A stretch of DNA of 64,000 bases from Amaurobius ferox. Taxonomy: Eukaryota > Arthropoda > Arachnida > Araneae > Amaurobiidae. This document shows positions 49,913 through 62,351 of this stretch, one piece after another. Position numbers and translations under genes: made by a program. Within the stretch, counting starts at the first letter, position 1. Each line of letters begins with the position of its first letter. The notes beneath the pieces were generated by a model, which was not told where the DNA came from, ran no database searches, and saw only the letters and a program-made list of their open reading frames with translations. The DNA lies in assembly GCA_951213105.1 (NCBI GenBank), contig OX578147.1, positions 130,688,822 to 130,752,821 on the forward strand, written 5' to 3'.

Positions 49913-50498
49913 TAACCTGCAATACATAGTAATGTATAGGGAAAATATTGGAATCGAAAATTGTAACTTGAGTTTTTTTTTTTCGACGGATCTACACGTT
50001 TTGGAGGTTTCTCGAACACGAAAAATTTATTTTTAGCGTGGCGTCTGTGCCATGCATGTATGCACTCTAACTCAAAAACTAATTGACATAATTTCAGAAT
50101 TTTTTTCACAGATAAGTCAGTTGTGGATAATCCTAGTTGTGTTTATATTTTGGTACAATTCTGAAAAAAATAACATGTCTTTTGAACGAAATGACCCCCA
50201 AAGTTCGTCAAAATCTGAAATAAAAGACTACGTATGCTCAAATGTATCAGTTAAATGCTTGTTTTATACCTTATTTTTGACGATGAAAATAATTAAATTA
50301 ATCACATCACTTCAGGATTAGACGTTCTCTAGATATTTTAAATTTTATCGCAGTTTTGCTACGCTGCCTTTGAAAATACACCCAGTTACTAAATGAATAC
50401 GAAAATTGAATTGAAGGTGCCAATTTAGTGCCTTTTCAAATAATTATGCGTTTTATGATGCGCAATTAAACTCAATTTAATAAATTATAAAAAAAAAA
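49913..50498 (+). mobile_element. Inverted X-type element, unit B
   Basis: As 22428-23012, one A longer in the homopolymer near 50490. Confidence 0.65.
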
Positions 50499-51256
50499 TA
50501 AATAAATAGAAAATGAATTTCAGTCTGTAGTGAAAGTCAATTACTGTCACTTTAGATTTTTATATTTGATTTCTTTTAAAGGCATGTCATATATTGATAC
50601 ATTTCAGGACACAGTTAATTTAAAATATTTAAAAATGTATCCAAAATGTTAAATTTTTTTGGAAATTATGCAAGCTTATTTCTACATATCAGTATGCAAT
50701 TCCCACGTATTATCCGAACGAATTTGTATTTCTTTTTTACTTTTTATCTGAGCATAAATATTTCTTCTAAAACGAATATTTCATGCCTTAAAAATGGTCT
50801 TTCATCTCATAAATATTAATGCATAGAAATTTATGTTTGTATATTTCATTCGATTTTCATACAGATATCACAGAAAGTTGATTTTATTTTTTCAAATGCA
50901 TTAACTGAAATTTCTGATTGCAAAAAATCGAATATTTGCTCTTTACAAGTTGTATCTAGTCCGTAAGTACTTTCTTATTCATTACTGCTTCTTTTAAGCT
51001 TATGTGTTTCTGGTAATGTAAATTTATACTTGTATCATTTATGCTAGTTTCTATGATTTATGTTGATTCCGTATGTATAAATCAAATGAAAACATAAAAT
51101 ATGTTTATAAAAAACTCATTAGTTTCATTCCACTCTCTTATTCATTCTAATATATCTTTAATGTTCAAAGATAGGAGATTACCCACTCCTAAAAGCATCT
51201 TATAAAAGGAAGCCAGTAAACACGGTAATTATAGTAGCATCAAAGGACACAAAAAC

Positions 51257-51561
51257 TTCTAACCTGGATTATCCCTATACGGTTATCACAAGAATATCTA
51301 TCTCCTTTCTAACCTCTAACCTGTTATATCCCTATGCGGTTATCACGAGAATATCTCCTTTCTAACTTCTAACCTGGATTATCCATATACGGTTATGACG
51401 AGAATATCTCCTTTCTAACTTCTAACCTGGATTATCCCTATACGATTATCACGAGAATATCTACTTTCTAACACCTAACCTGGATTATCCCTATAGGGTT
51501 GTCACGAGAATATCTCCTTTCTAACCTCTAACCTGGATTGTCCCTATACGGTTATCACGAC
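51257..51561 (+). repeat. 53-bp minisatellite, unit B
   Basis: Same copy number and the same order of variant units as 23771-24075. Confidence 0.95.
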
Positions 51562-52166
51562 GGAGCCTTCTTTTGCCCAGCCCTCTAGGAATAAAAAATA
51601 TTTCTTGTTCAGTAAATAATTTAACAAAGGATTTTCCTCATTCGATGCTTGCAGCTCTATACTTGTACAGGACTGAATATTTTGGAAATTTTCTATTCTT
51701 GTAAGGCCCACAGGAGCTACCCTGAACAGGCGATGCAGATTAAAGTGAGATCTAAACACCGCTACAGCCATGCATACATACATACACATGGATCTCCAGC
51801 GAAACCTAAAATGCAAATCCTGCTTTTATAGTTCTGATCAAAGATGGGCCTTTCCAAACGGAAAAAGCTCTGTGGGAAGAATATATGGATTTTTTTTTTC
51901 TTTTGTAACTTTAGGAAATATCTTGTTAGGAGGTGTATTGAGTTATCTTGTAATTGTATTAAATATATCTTGTTAAGAGGTGTTGTCAAGAGATTCAGAC
52001 AGATTCGTTTTCCAACGAATTGTTCGTACTATTTTCTTTTTCGTAAATCAATATGAAAGTCAATTTTTACAGTCCATTACAGACTTGTGCATTCTAAGCA
52101 CTAAAGTTTGAGATATAAATAGTTTGGATATAAAAGTTTGAAATTTTATTCGTTCTATTTAACATA

Positions 52167-52862
52167 CACTCGTCAAACGTGAAATTGCAACACCATTAAG
52201 GAATGCACGTAACCATATGCAAATCACAGTACAGGTAGAAGAGAGATGCATAAGTAAAGAACAAACAAAGATATGCAAAAGAAACTTGATTATTCAGTAA
52301 AGAATGTGGCCCACACGGGCAGCTATACAGGTCGCTAAACAGCGATGCATACTATCGATGAGGCTATTAATGGTTGCCTGCAGCAGCGTCCACTGCGGCA
52401 CTCAATTTGTCTACCGAATGTACCGGCGGTCTCGGTGTACCTGATGTCCGATGAGGGCTCACACGTGTTCAATGGGAGAGTGATCAGGCGAGGATGCCGG
52501 CTAGAAAAGGATGTGAATTCCTTTCAGGCTGTTGAGAGTTCACCTTGCGGTGTGGCGTTGTCCTGCTGAAACACCATGCCGGGCGCAGTCTGCACCAGTG
52601 GCCGAACCATATGCATCACAACTTGTATGACGTACCATTCCACAGTCAGATTATCTGTAATGTGAACTAGAGCTGCCTGCTGATTAAGCATAATACCGTC
52701 CCAAACCATGATACCTGGTATGGGACCGGTGTGACTCTCGGTGATATGGGCAGGCATGTGACTTTAAACGGCGCGGCAAATCGCCACACCCTTCCACGAC
52801 TGTCATTCCTCTACAGGCAGAATCGAGATCCATCTCCTGATGAACAATACCCAATCAAATTT
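52167..52862 (-). pseudogene. Tc1-family transposase fossil, unit B
   Basis: Equivalent of 24680-25375, with the same frameshifts and stops. Confidence 0.92.
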
Positions 52863-53477
52863 CATAATTGTAGAACTTTCATTTTATGCGATGTCAAAAT
52901 TTTAGTTTACTCGATGTTGTATTGTTCCTAAAAATATAGTTTCTCTTCGAATCCATCATTTCTCTTTAATTTTGTCCAAAACCAGAAAATCATGTTATGG
53001 ATTTCTTTTAGGGCTCACTTAAAACAATGAGTTCTTCGTAATTTATGATGCTGTTCAGTTTAATACTCTACAATAATTTTTCCGATTGCTGCAAAAAGGT
53101 TGATATGAAATATTAAATTGCATAAATCGCTCCAATTATAATTCAATTTTCAATAACTGAAATACTAAATTCAATTTTAAAAAGCATCGCAATAGATGAT
53201 TTAAATGAGAAAAAAATAGGGGAATACAATAATTAAAACAAGGTTCGATATGACAGAGAGGTGACAGAGACAAATTAAACATGATCATGTCTGTCATAAT
53301 TCAAAATGTTGTTTCTCATTTTAATATCCTATTGCAATACCTGGGGTCGCTATCACTATATAAGTTTATTATTTTCACTAGTTTATTACGTTTTTTATTT
53401 TCACTTATTTCTCATTTGACATTCACTTCTAGGTTTAATCACACAGCCGATGGAAAATTAAGCGTTTCCTAACCGAT

Positions 53478-55117
53478 GTTTGCTTTCATTTGTACAAAAA
53501 TTTTTATTGCGATTTCAGTATTTATTTGCACTTGAAAGATGTCTTATCCTGTATTTACACATTTAATATATTATACGTAATAAACTTCATAATAAAGCGC
53601 TTCTTGATATTCAAATATTCTGTAAATCTTCTAATAACTATATTTGAAGAATAAATTTGAATAAAACGATATTATTTATAGAATCCATTTATTTAATCTA
53701 CGAGAATATCCAATAGTCAAAAGTAGTCTTAATAGAAATTTATCTAAAGCATTTCCCGACCGCTTTCGTGTGTGGGCCCCATACATTATCTCAACATATG
53801 TGTATATTTATATTTCCGATTTTTTCCTAGCATAAATACTTATGTCATGTATAGAATATTACAGAAGCGCATAAATTTAGTTTCCATCTAATTCTTATTC
53901 AAGAAAATAAATAGGAATTCAATCTCTGCATGGAATTTATTCATTATATAGATTTTATCTAGGATGATTTTTCTTACGAATAATAATTTAATACTGCTTA
54001 TAGATAGCTAAATATTAAATATTAATATCCATTTGTGTTATTCTCTTAATATACACTCTACTTGCTCATCTTTTATTATCAACATTAATTTAATATTCAG
54101 CAACATATATCTCATAGATGGCTTGCGTTCAGTTTTCGAATATTATCGAAATATTCAATAAATATCGTTTATTTGCAGAAATAAATTCTGATTATTTATG
54201 AGCAGCATTTATTTTATCTATGTAAATAAGCATCCGCAATGCATAATTTTAATAAGAATTATGTTAGAACATTTCCCGACCCCATCGGTATGCAGTATCC
54301 ATATATTATTAAACGCATTTACGTGTTTGTTAATCTTCATCATAACATACAAATATATCCGATGCTGAGTTCTATCGTAAACAATAAATTATTACTTTCT
54401 TTATAATATATGGTAATATATAGGGCCATGTTCCTTTCAGGATTTTTTCACAGGGGGGATGACATTTTGGGGGGGAGGAGGGCAAGTTTTATATTTGTCA
54501 TATATAAATATATCTAAAAGCTGTGTCACATAAATAGAAATTGGATTTCATAAGATGTCTCCATGGGGCGAATGCACGTATCCGGGGGGGGGGGGACGCG
54601 CCTACCCCGGTATCGGTTTCGTGTCAAAAATTAAAACTCGAGTTTTCCACGGATCTACATGTCCAGAGCACTCTAGTAACTCCCCCCCCCTCCTTCAGCT
54701 TGCCGTCATGTTTGTATTTGATGTGCAATGTATGTATCCACTCTAGCTGAAAAACTAATTGACCACATTTCATAAAATTTGGTAGATAAGTCACGTGTGT
54801 TTTACTCTGATGATGATTTGATTTTGGTATGATTCAGAAAAATAATCTGCTATTTTTGTAATATACCCTGCATGGATTACAAATGGATTACGAAACAGAA
54901 AATACGTTTGATTCAGTAGGGAAAGTCATGTGCTGCCCAGATCAATTTTTTTATCCTGCTATAAATAATTAAGTTAATATATAGGAATTTCTGCCTTCAT
55001 GGATAGTAATTGATATTGGTATAATTTTTTATGCGAAGTTAGTTTCGTATTTCATAAATTCATTACATAAAATGGATGAATACAATAATTGAATTGTTAA
55101 TTATTTAAAAACTATCT
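53478..55117 (+). repeat. Module Y0 of unit B, running into unit C
   Basis: As 25991-27630. G- and C-run lengths differ slightly near 54584 and 54682. It crosses the B/C boundary without a break. Confidence 0.78.
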
Positions 55118-55200
55118 GATGAAAAAATTCGAATTCGAGTTTTCGATGGGAGAGTACATTTCAATCATCCCTGATCACAGATCAAACATTTTTGAGGTGA

Positions 55201-55253
<53 letters not shown>

Positions 55254-56001
55254 CAGTGAGTCTGTGGAGACGATAACTCACGAACGAAAGGAGCGATTTG
55301 AATGAAATTTGGTAAAAAAATCACAATCAGTGAATACTGGAAGTCTATTGTTTTTAAACGTAATCGAATGTTCAGAAATCCCTAAATTTTAGAATGAAAA
55401 TTTAAAAAAATCATCAAATCATCAAAACATTTAATAAATTTACGCAAATAAATATTTCTTATGCCATTTTTCCTTAGGAAACGATTGGAATAAACTTTAG
55501 AACGCTAGCATGAACTGGTTTCGAAATATTGCACATTTTTCAAATAAATTAAAAAACGTATTAACTGTTGAGAAACATTTTCTCTTTTCATATGTAATAT
55601 TATGCGATAAATTTGGTGACATTATTCTCGTGGAACTGGCTCGTTCCATTCATAAGAAAAGATACTTTGACTAATAATTTTGTATTTGAACGCCAATAGT
55701 CATTTATCTGCTATAAGAATAACTTATTTCTCCATCTATAACGCTTGGCGCGATTTTGGCGACGAATTTGGCGGAATATCGCCAATTTAGCGACTTTTTG
55801 AAATGTTGCCAAATTATCAAAAATTTCGCTAAATTGATAAAAATAACGTTACATTAATGAACATGACGACTAATTGTCGAAAATTCAATATCTTGGAAAT
55901 AATGTAAGTATCTACTATAAGAAAAATATATTTTTTTACGGTAAAAGTATTAAATTCATTGCATTATATAAGGAAAGTCATGTGTTGGTCACATCAGATT
56001 T
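55118..56001 (+). mobile_element. E1a, unit C
   Basis: As 130-1049 with the shortest TG tract (43 bp, 55205-55247). Confidence 0.7.
55205..55247. repeat. (TG)n microsatellite, 43 bp
   Basis: Unit C allele; uninterrupted. Confidence 0.97.
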
Positions 56002-56834
56002 TTAATTTTATTTGGGAAATTGACGTATTTTTAAAGTTGCGTAGCAAAAATGCAAAAAAAAAAAAATAATAATAAATTAAAATAAATAAATATATAAATA
56101 AATAAATAAAAATTGTGAAAGGGTTAGTCTTATTGTAATTGGGTTGATCTTATTATTTTCATCGTCAAAAGTTACGTTTAAAACAAACATTAATTAATAC
56201 ATTTGAGCATAGTCTATGATTGTAGATATCGACAATTTTGCTGGCCATTTCGCAAGGAAATTCAAGTTTAATTTATTTCCCGAATTGTGCCAAAATTTAA
56301 TCAGTATCAGGGTATCCCTCAAGTGACTTATCTCCTAAATATTGTTAAATGTTTTCAATGAGTTTTTAGCTAGAGTGGATATATAAAATTTATAAAAACA
56401 AACGCATGTTCTTTTATCTCGAATTGCATCAAAATCTAATCAGCGCCAGGGTGACCCAACAGTCGCACTTACCTATAAAATATTATGAAATTCGGTAGAT
56501 TAGATTCTGAGTTAGAGTGGATACATACATTGCACAGACATATACACAGCACATATAGGCACAGAGATGTCACTCTAAAAAGAGTTTTTCGCGTTCTAGA
56601 GGTCTCAAAACGTGTAGATCCGTCGAACACTCGAGTTGCGATTTTCGACACGATTCCAGTACTTTTCTTATACATTACCATGTATTGTAGGGAAAGTAAA
56701 ATATCATTTTTACGAGTGTTCTTAAATAATGTTCCTAATCCTTTAATAAACACTTGTTTTCACTTTCATTCCGTGCAAAATATAATTTTGCTGCATACAT
56801 TCCGTTATTTATGTCGTGTTAAAAATAGGATTTC
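56002..56834 (-). mobile_element. Module X1, unit C
   Basis: As 1050-1880, with private substitutions near 56554-56559 (CATATAGGC for CAGATACGC). Confidence 0.6.
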
Positions 56835-56852
56835 TCTTACGATATCTACAGA

Positions 56853-58522
56853 TCTTTGCTTTCATTTGTACAAAATATTTTATTGCGATTTCAGTATTTA
56901 TTTGCACTTGAAGGATGTATCATCCTGTATTTACACATTTAATATATTAGGGGTAATAAACTTCATAATAAAGTGCTTCTTAATATTCAAATATTCTGTA
57001 AATCTTCTAAGGAATATATTAGAAGAATTTAAGTGAATAAAACGACATTATTTATAGAATCCATTTATTTAATCTACGAGAATATGCAATAGTCAAACGT
57101 AGTCTTAATAGAAATTTATCTAGAAAATTTACCGACCACTTCCGTCTGTAGTCCCGATACACTGTCTCAACATCATATTTATATTTTCGATTTTTTCCTA
57201 GCATATATACTTATGGCATGAATTGAATATTACAGAAGCGCATAAATTTAGTTTCCATCTAATTCTTATTCAAGAAAATAAATAGGAATTCATCGCATGG
57301 AATTTATTCATTATATAGATTTTATCTGGGATGATTTTTCTTACGAATAAGATTTTAATACTGCTTATAGATAGCGAAATATTAAATGTTAATATCCATT
57401 CGTTTTATTCTCTTAATATACACTCTATTTGTTAATCCTTTATTATCAACATTAATTTAATATTCATCAACACATATCTCATAGATAGCTTACGTTCAAT
57501 TTTCGAATATTATCGAAATATTAAATAGATATCGTTCATCTGCAGAAATAAATTTTGATTATTTATGGACAGCATTTATTTTATCTATGTAAATATGCAT
57601 TCGCAATGCATAACTCCAATAATAATTATGTTAGAACATTTCGCGGCCCCATCAGTATGCAGTATCCATATATTATTAAACGCATTTATTATTAAACGCA
57701 TTTATTATTAAACGTTAATCTTCATCATAGCATAAAAATATATCCGATGTTGATTTCTATCGTAAAGCTTATATTACTACTTTCCATATAATACATGGTA
57801 ATGTATAGGGTCGTGTTTCTTTTAAGACTTATTCGTCGGGAGATGCGAATGACATTTTAGGGGGAGGACAAGTTTTCTATTTACCCTAAATAAATATATC
57901 TAAACGCTGTGTCTCATAAATAGAAATTAGGTTTCACAAAATGTCTCAGGGGTGTCGAATACACGTATCTGGGAGGATTTCGCACCCCCCCTGGAGATAA
58001 GCCTGAAAGAAACACTGTATAGCGAAAGTATTGGTATCGTGTCAAAAATTGAAACTCGAGTTCATCATGGATATACACGTTTCGAGCATTCTAGTACCCC
58101 CCCCCCCCCCTCCCCTAAGTGTGGAGTCAGGCTTGTATTTGCTGTGCAATAATGTATGCATCCACTCTAGCTGAAGAACTAATTGATAACATTTCATAAA
58201 GTGACTTGTGGTTTACTTGTTTATTCTGATTCTGATTTGATTTTGATATGATTCAGAAAAAGAACCTGCTCTTTTTGTAAGATATCCTGCACGGAGTACA
58301 AATGGATTACGAAAAAGAAAATAAATTTGGTTCTGTAGGGAAAGCCATGTGCTGCTCCGATCAATTCTTTTTTCTCCTGCTATAGGTAATTAAGCTAACA
58401 CATAGGAATTCCTGTCTACATGGATAGCGATTGATATTGGTATAATTTTGTACGAAGTTAGTTTTGTTTTTGTTAAGTTCATTACATAAAATGGATGAAT
58501 ACATAAAATGGATTGTTAATTA
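56853..58522 (+). repeat. Module Y1, unit C
   Basis: As 1899-3545 with a net +18 bp change at 57687-57714 (three 16-bp units), a substitution near 57622 and a longer C run near 58097. Confidence 0.75.
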
Positions 58523-58669
58523 TTTTTAAAAAATATGATGTTGGCAGCACTGGGCTTTCTCTACCGACTCGAATAAATTTCCTCTTTATTTCTTTAATAA
58601 ATTATTAAATTGAGTTTAATTGCACGAAATAACATGCATAATTATTTAAAATTACACAGTTTGCACTTT

Positions 58670-59537
58670 TGATTCAATTTTTAATTTTATTTGGGAAAGG
58701 GACGTATTTTCAAAGCTGCGTAGCAAAAATGCAAGAAAAATAAATAAAGAAAGAAAGAAAATAAATAAAAACAATTAAATAAATAATGAAATAAATAAAT
58801 AAATTAGGAAAATATTAGTTTTATTGTAATGGGGTTCATCTTATTCTTTTTATCGTAAAAAATTGCGTATAAAACAAACATTTAATTCATACATTTGAGC
58901 ATGCATAGTCTACTATTGTAGATATTGACGATTTTGTGGGCCATTTCTCAAGAAAATTTAGGTTTCTTTTCTTTCCCGAACTGTACAAAAATTTAATCAA
59001 GCACCAGGATAATCCACAAGTGACTTATCTACCAAATTTTGTGAAACTTCTTTCAATTAGTTTTTAGCTAGAGTGGATACATACAATTTATAACAAAAAA
59101 TGTAGGTTCTTTTACCTCGAATTGTACCAAAATCTAATCAGTACCAGGGTAACCAAACAGTAACTTACCTATGAATTTCATGAAATTCGGTAAATTAGTT
59201 CCTGAGGTAGACTGGATACATACATTGCACATACAGACACACCGCACACAGACGTCACGCTAAAAATAGTTTTTCTTGTTCTAGATGTCTCAAAACGAGG
59301 CTATCCGTCGAAAACTCGAGTTGCGATTTTCGACACGATTTCAGTACTTTTCCTAAACATTACCATGTATTGTAGGGAAAGTAAAATGTTATTTTAACGG
59401 GTGTTCTTAAATAATGTTCCTATTCCTTTACTAAATACTTGTTTACACTTTCATTCCGTGCTTATAATATAATTTTGCCGTATACATTCTGCTATTTACG
59501 TCGTGTTAAAAATAGGATTTCACATAAGATGTTTGAA
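58670..59537 (-). mobile_element. Module X2, unit C
   Basis: As 3693-4560 with C-private substitutions near 58851, 59060, 59288 and 59297. Confidence 0.6.
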
Positions 59538-60117
59538 CATAAAAGTTCGAGATTCCATGATCTATCTATTTGAAGTGACGCCATACCTTAAGGTTTAAAT
59601 CCAACATTATTCAAAGACCGCATTCTTAAGAACACGATATATAATTCAATTACTGTTTGACAGGAAATAATTAAGAATATTTCTCTCCCGCTTATATAGT
59701 AATGAACCTAAGGTTTGTTTGGAAAGGAACAATAACAAAGAGGGACTCTTAATGAAATCTGTGTTAAAATAACTATGTCTTGGGTAACAGTTGACATTGC
59801 CTTTGGGTGGGTAAATTCAATATTTTAATGCAGGGTGAAATCGATAGCTAAAGGGGAGATAATGTATTGATATTGAAATTGTATGTGGAAATTTGAGCGG
59901 GTGCTTTATAAGTTTAGAACACTTTAAATGTATATAATATGATTTGATTTTAATATTTTTATCATAAAGGTAAAAGTAAGGAGTTAAGACTTCCTATTAA
60001 GAAAACGCCAGTATCGTTTGAGACAATCATTCAGATGGCGCTGGGATAAATAAGTAACTCTATATAGTGTATGGATTTCTATAGAGAAAGTTCTAAAATA
60101 TTTATTTAAACTGCCCC

Positions 60118-60241
60118 TTTTGTAAAAATTAATTATTACCTCAAAGTAGAACAGAAACAATAAAGAATATTCCTACGTATTCAAAATTATTTTACCTTCC
60201 AATTTATTTTTATCTCCCTATATTCTGTACTCTATCCTACA
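60118..60241 (+). repeat. Left direct repeat flanking E1b, unit C
   Basis: Equivalent of 5142-5265. Confidence 0.7.
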
Positions 60242-60245
60242 ACCA

Positions 60246-61124
60246 TGAAAAAATCTGATGTGGGCAGCACATAACTTTCCTTATATAATGCAATGAATTT
60301 AGTATTACTTTTGCAGTAAAAAAGAAATATATTATTTTTATAGTAGATATTTATATTCTTTCCAAGATATTGAATTTTCGTAAATGAGTCGTCATTTTTA
60401 TCCATTTGGCGAGTTTTTCGTTAATTTAGCAACATTTAAAAAAGTCGCCAAGTTGGCGACATTCCTTCAAATTCGTCGCCAAAATCTTGCCAAGCGTTAT
60501 ATACGGAGAAATAAGTTATTCTTACAGCAGATAAATAACTATTGGCGTTCAAATACAAAAGTATTACTAAGTATCTTTTTTCATGAATGGAGTGAGCTAG
60601 ATCCACGAGAATGATGTCACCCAATTTATCGCATCGTATTACATATGAAAAGTGAACATATTTCTCAATAGGAAATATTTTTTTTTATTTTATATGACTT
60701 TTTGATAATTTTTTTGAAAAATCTGCAATATCTCGAGAACGGTTCATGTTAGCGTTCTAAAACTCATGTAATTTTTCATTAGAAAACGATTAACATAAGA
60801 AATGTCTATTTGCGTAACTTTATTAGAGGTTTTGATTTTTTGACGATTTTTTCAAAATTTCACTCGAAAATTTAGGGATTCTGAACATTTGATTGCGTAT
60901 AAAAACCATAGGCTTCCAGTGTTTACGGATTTTAATTTTTGTACAAAATTTCGTTCGAATCGGTTCATTTGTTCGTTAGTTATCGTCTCCACAGACTCAC
61001 TGACAAACACACACACACACAGACATCACTTCAAAAATGTTCGATTCGTGATCAGGGATGCTTGAAACGTGCTCTTCCGCCGAAAATTTGAATTCGAGTA
61101 ATTTTTTCGATTTCGAATAATCTG
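60246..61124 (-). mobile_element. E1b, unit C
   Basis: As 5270-6150 with private substitutions near 60723, 60997 and 61050. Confidence 0.7.
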
Positions 61125-61128
61125 CCAA

Positions 61129-61258
61129 TTTTGTAAAAATAAATTATTATTTCAATGCAAATTAGAACTGAAATAATAAAGATTAATCCTGAGTAATCAA
61201 AATTTTTTTAGCTTACAATTTATTTTTATCTCTCTATATTCTGTACTCTATCCTGCAA
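61129..61258 (+). repeat. Right direct repeat flanking E1b, unit C
   Basis: Equivalent of 6155-6284, with one substitution (AATTTTTTTA for AATTATTTTA) near 61205. Confidence 0.7.
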
Positions 61259-62351
61259 TTGGGAAAAAATACTGATTATTATACTCATAATTAGGGAACC
61301 TTAATTAAAAAATAATCAAAAATTCACAGACTAAATACTACGCTTTTCTGTTGTATCAACTAACAATAGCGACTACTTTGCTAACACTAGCGACACCTAG
61401 ATATAATTCTCAAAGCGTTATGCCATTTTCAAACGTTTAATCCATAGGAGTTTGATCTCCTTCTCTCTAACTCCATGTTACCACTTATTGATAGTGTTTT
61501 CAGATCACAATTTGCTGAATGAAACTGCAAAATGTATCTGACCGTGCCCAGAATTTACATCAAATTTGTAAAACTTTCCGTTAAACAGAAGAAATCCAAG
61601 GAAGATGTTGAAAACTAATTTGAATAATGAAATTATATATTCAAAGTTTAAAGGCTCTCGAAAATAATCAAATTTTAAAAGTCCTTCTCACAACTGCGAT
61701 CGAATTAACCAAATGGGCAAACGTTCTTTTTCGATATTAACTTTTCCTAAGAACGATTTAAAGAAGAGTCAGGAAGAGTAAAGAAGAATACGGAAATTCG
61801 ATTTGAAAACGAGTGTTTAATCGAATATTCATTTAAAGTGAGTCCTGTGATTTCTTTAAAGAAACCTCAACCTTGCATTACTTCACCACTACAAATGATT
61901 CTATTGAAAGCAATTCAGCCTTTTGTATTATCGCATCTTTCGCTTTTCTCCTGATCTAATTTCATTCCTCTGCGGTTTAATATATTTCGCCAATATTTAT
62001 ATCCTTCTCAGACAACTGGCATTTTGCAAATAACAAAAGTACAGACGGAAAATACAAATACTGAAAATGGAAGAAGTATTTTGAAAAATGTAAATAACGA
62101 ATGGTATTGGATGTGTGAATTTTGAGCAGAAGAGAAAAATACAAGTAAGAATGTAAAACTTAACTGCCAGACAGCATATCTTTCGGGCTAATGAATATGG
62201 AAGAAATAGTGGTGAACTCTGATAAATAGCTTAATATTGCGAACTTGGAGAGTTCCTTTATAGTAAGGGAAAATGTGGCTTATAAAACGATAAAAGATAA
62301 CGAAAAATGTGAAAAAAAGAGAAATGAAAGAAAAAATAAGAAATATCAATC

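Larger units (their letters stand above)
27502..54988. repeat. Tandem macro-repeat unit B (27487 bp)
   Basis: Second unit, complete in the same phase. It is collinear with unit A over its whole length. The offset to A drifts between 27474 and 27501, and length changes in microsatellites and homopolymers account for this: the TG tract is 26 bp shorter, the CA tract near 39062 is 12 bp longer and an ATT run near 41850 is 3 bp shorter. Scattered substitutions include one that adds a stop to the mariner fossil near 44597 and one non-synonymous change in the candidate exon near 43735. Confidence 0.95.
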
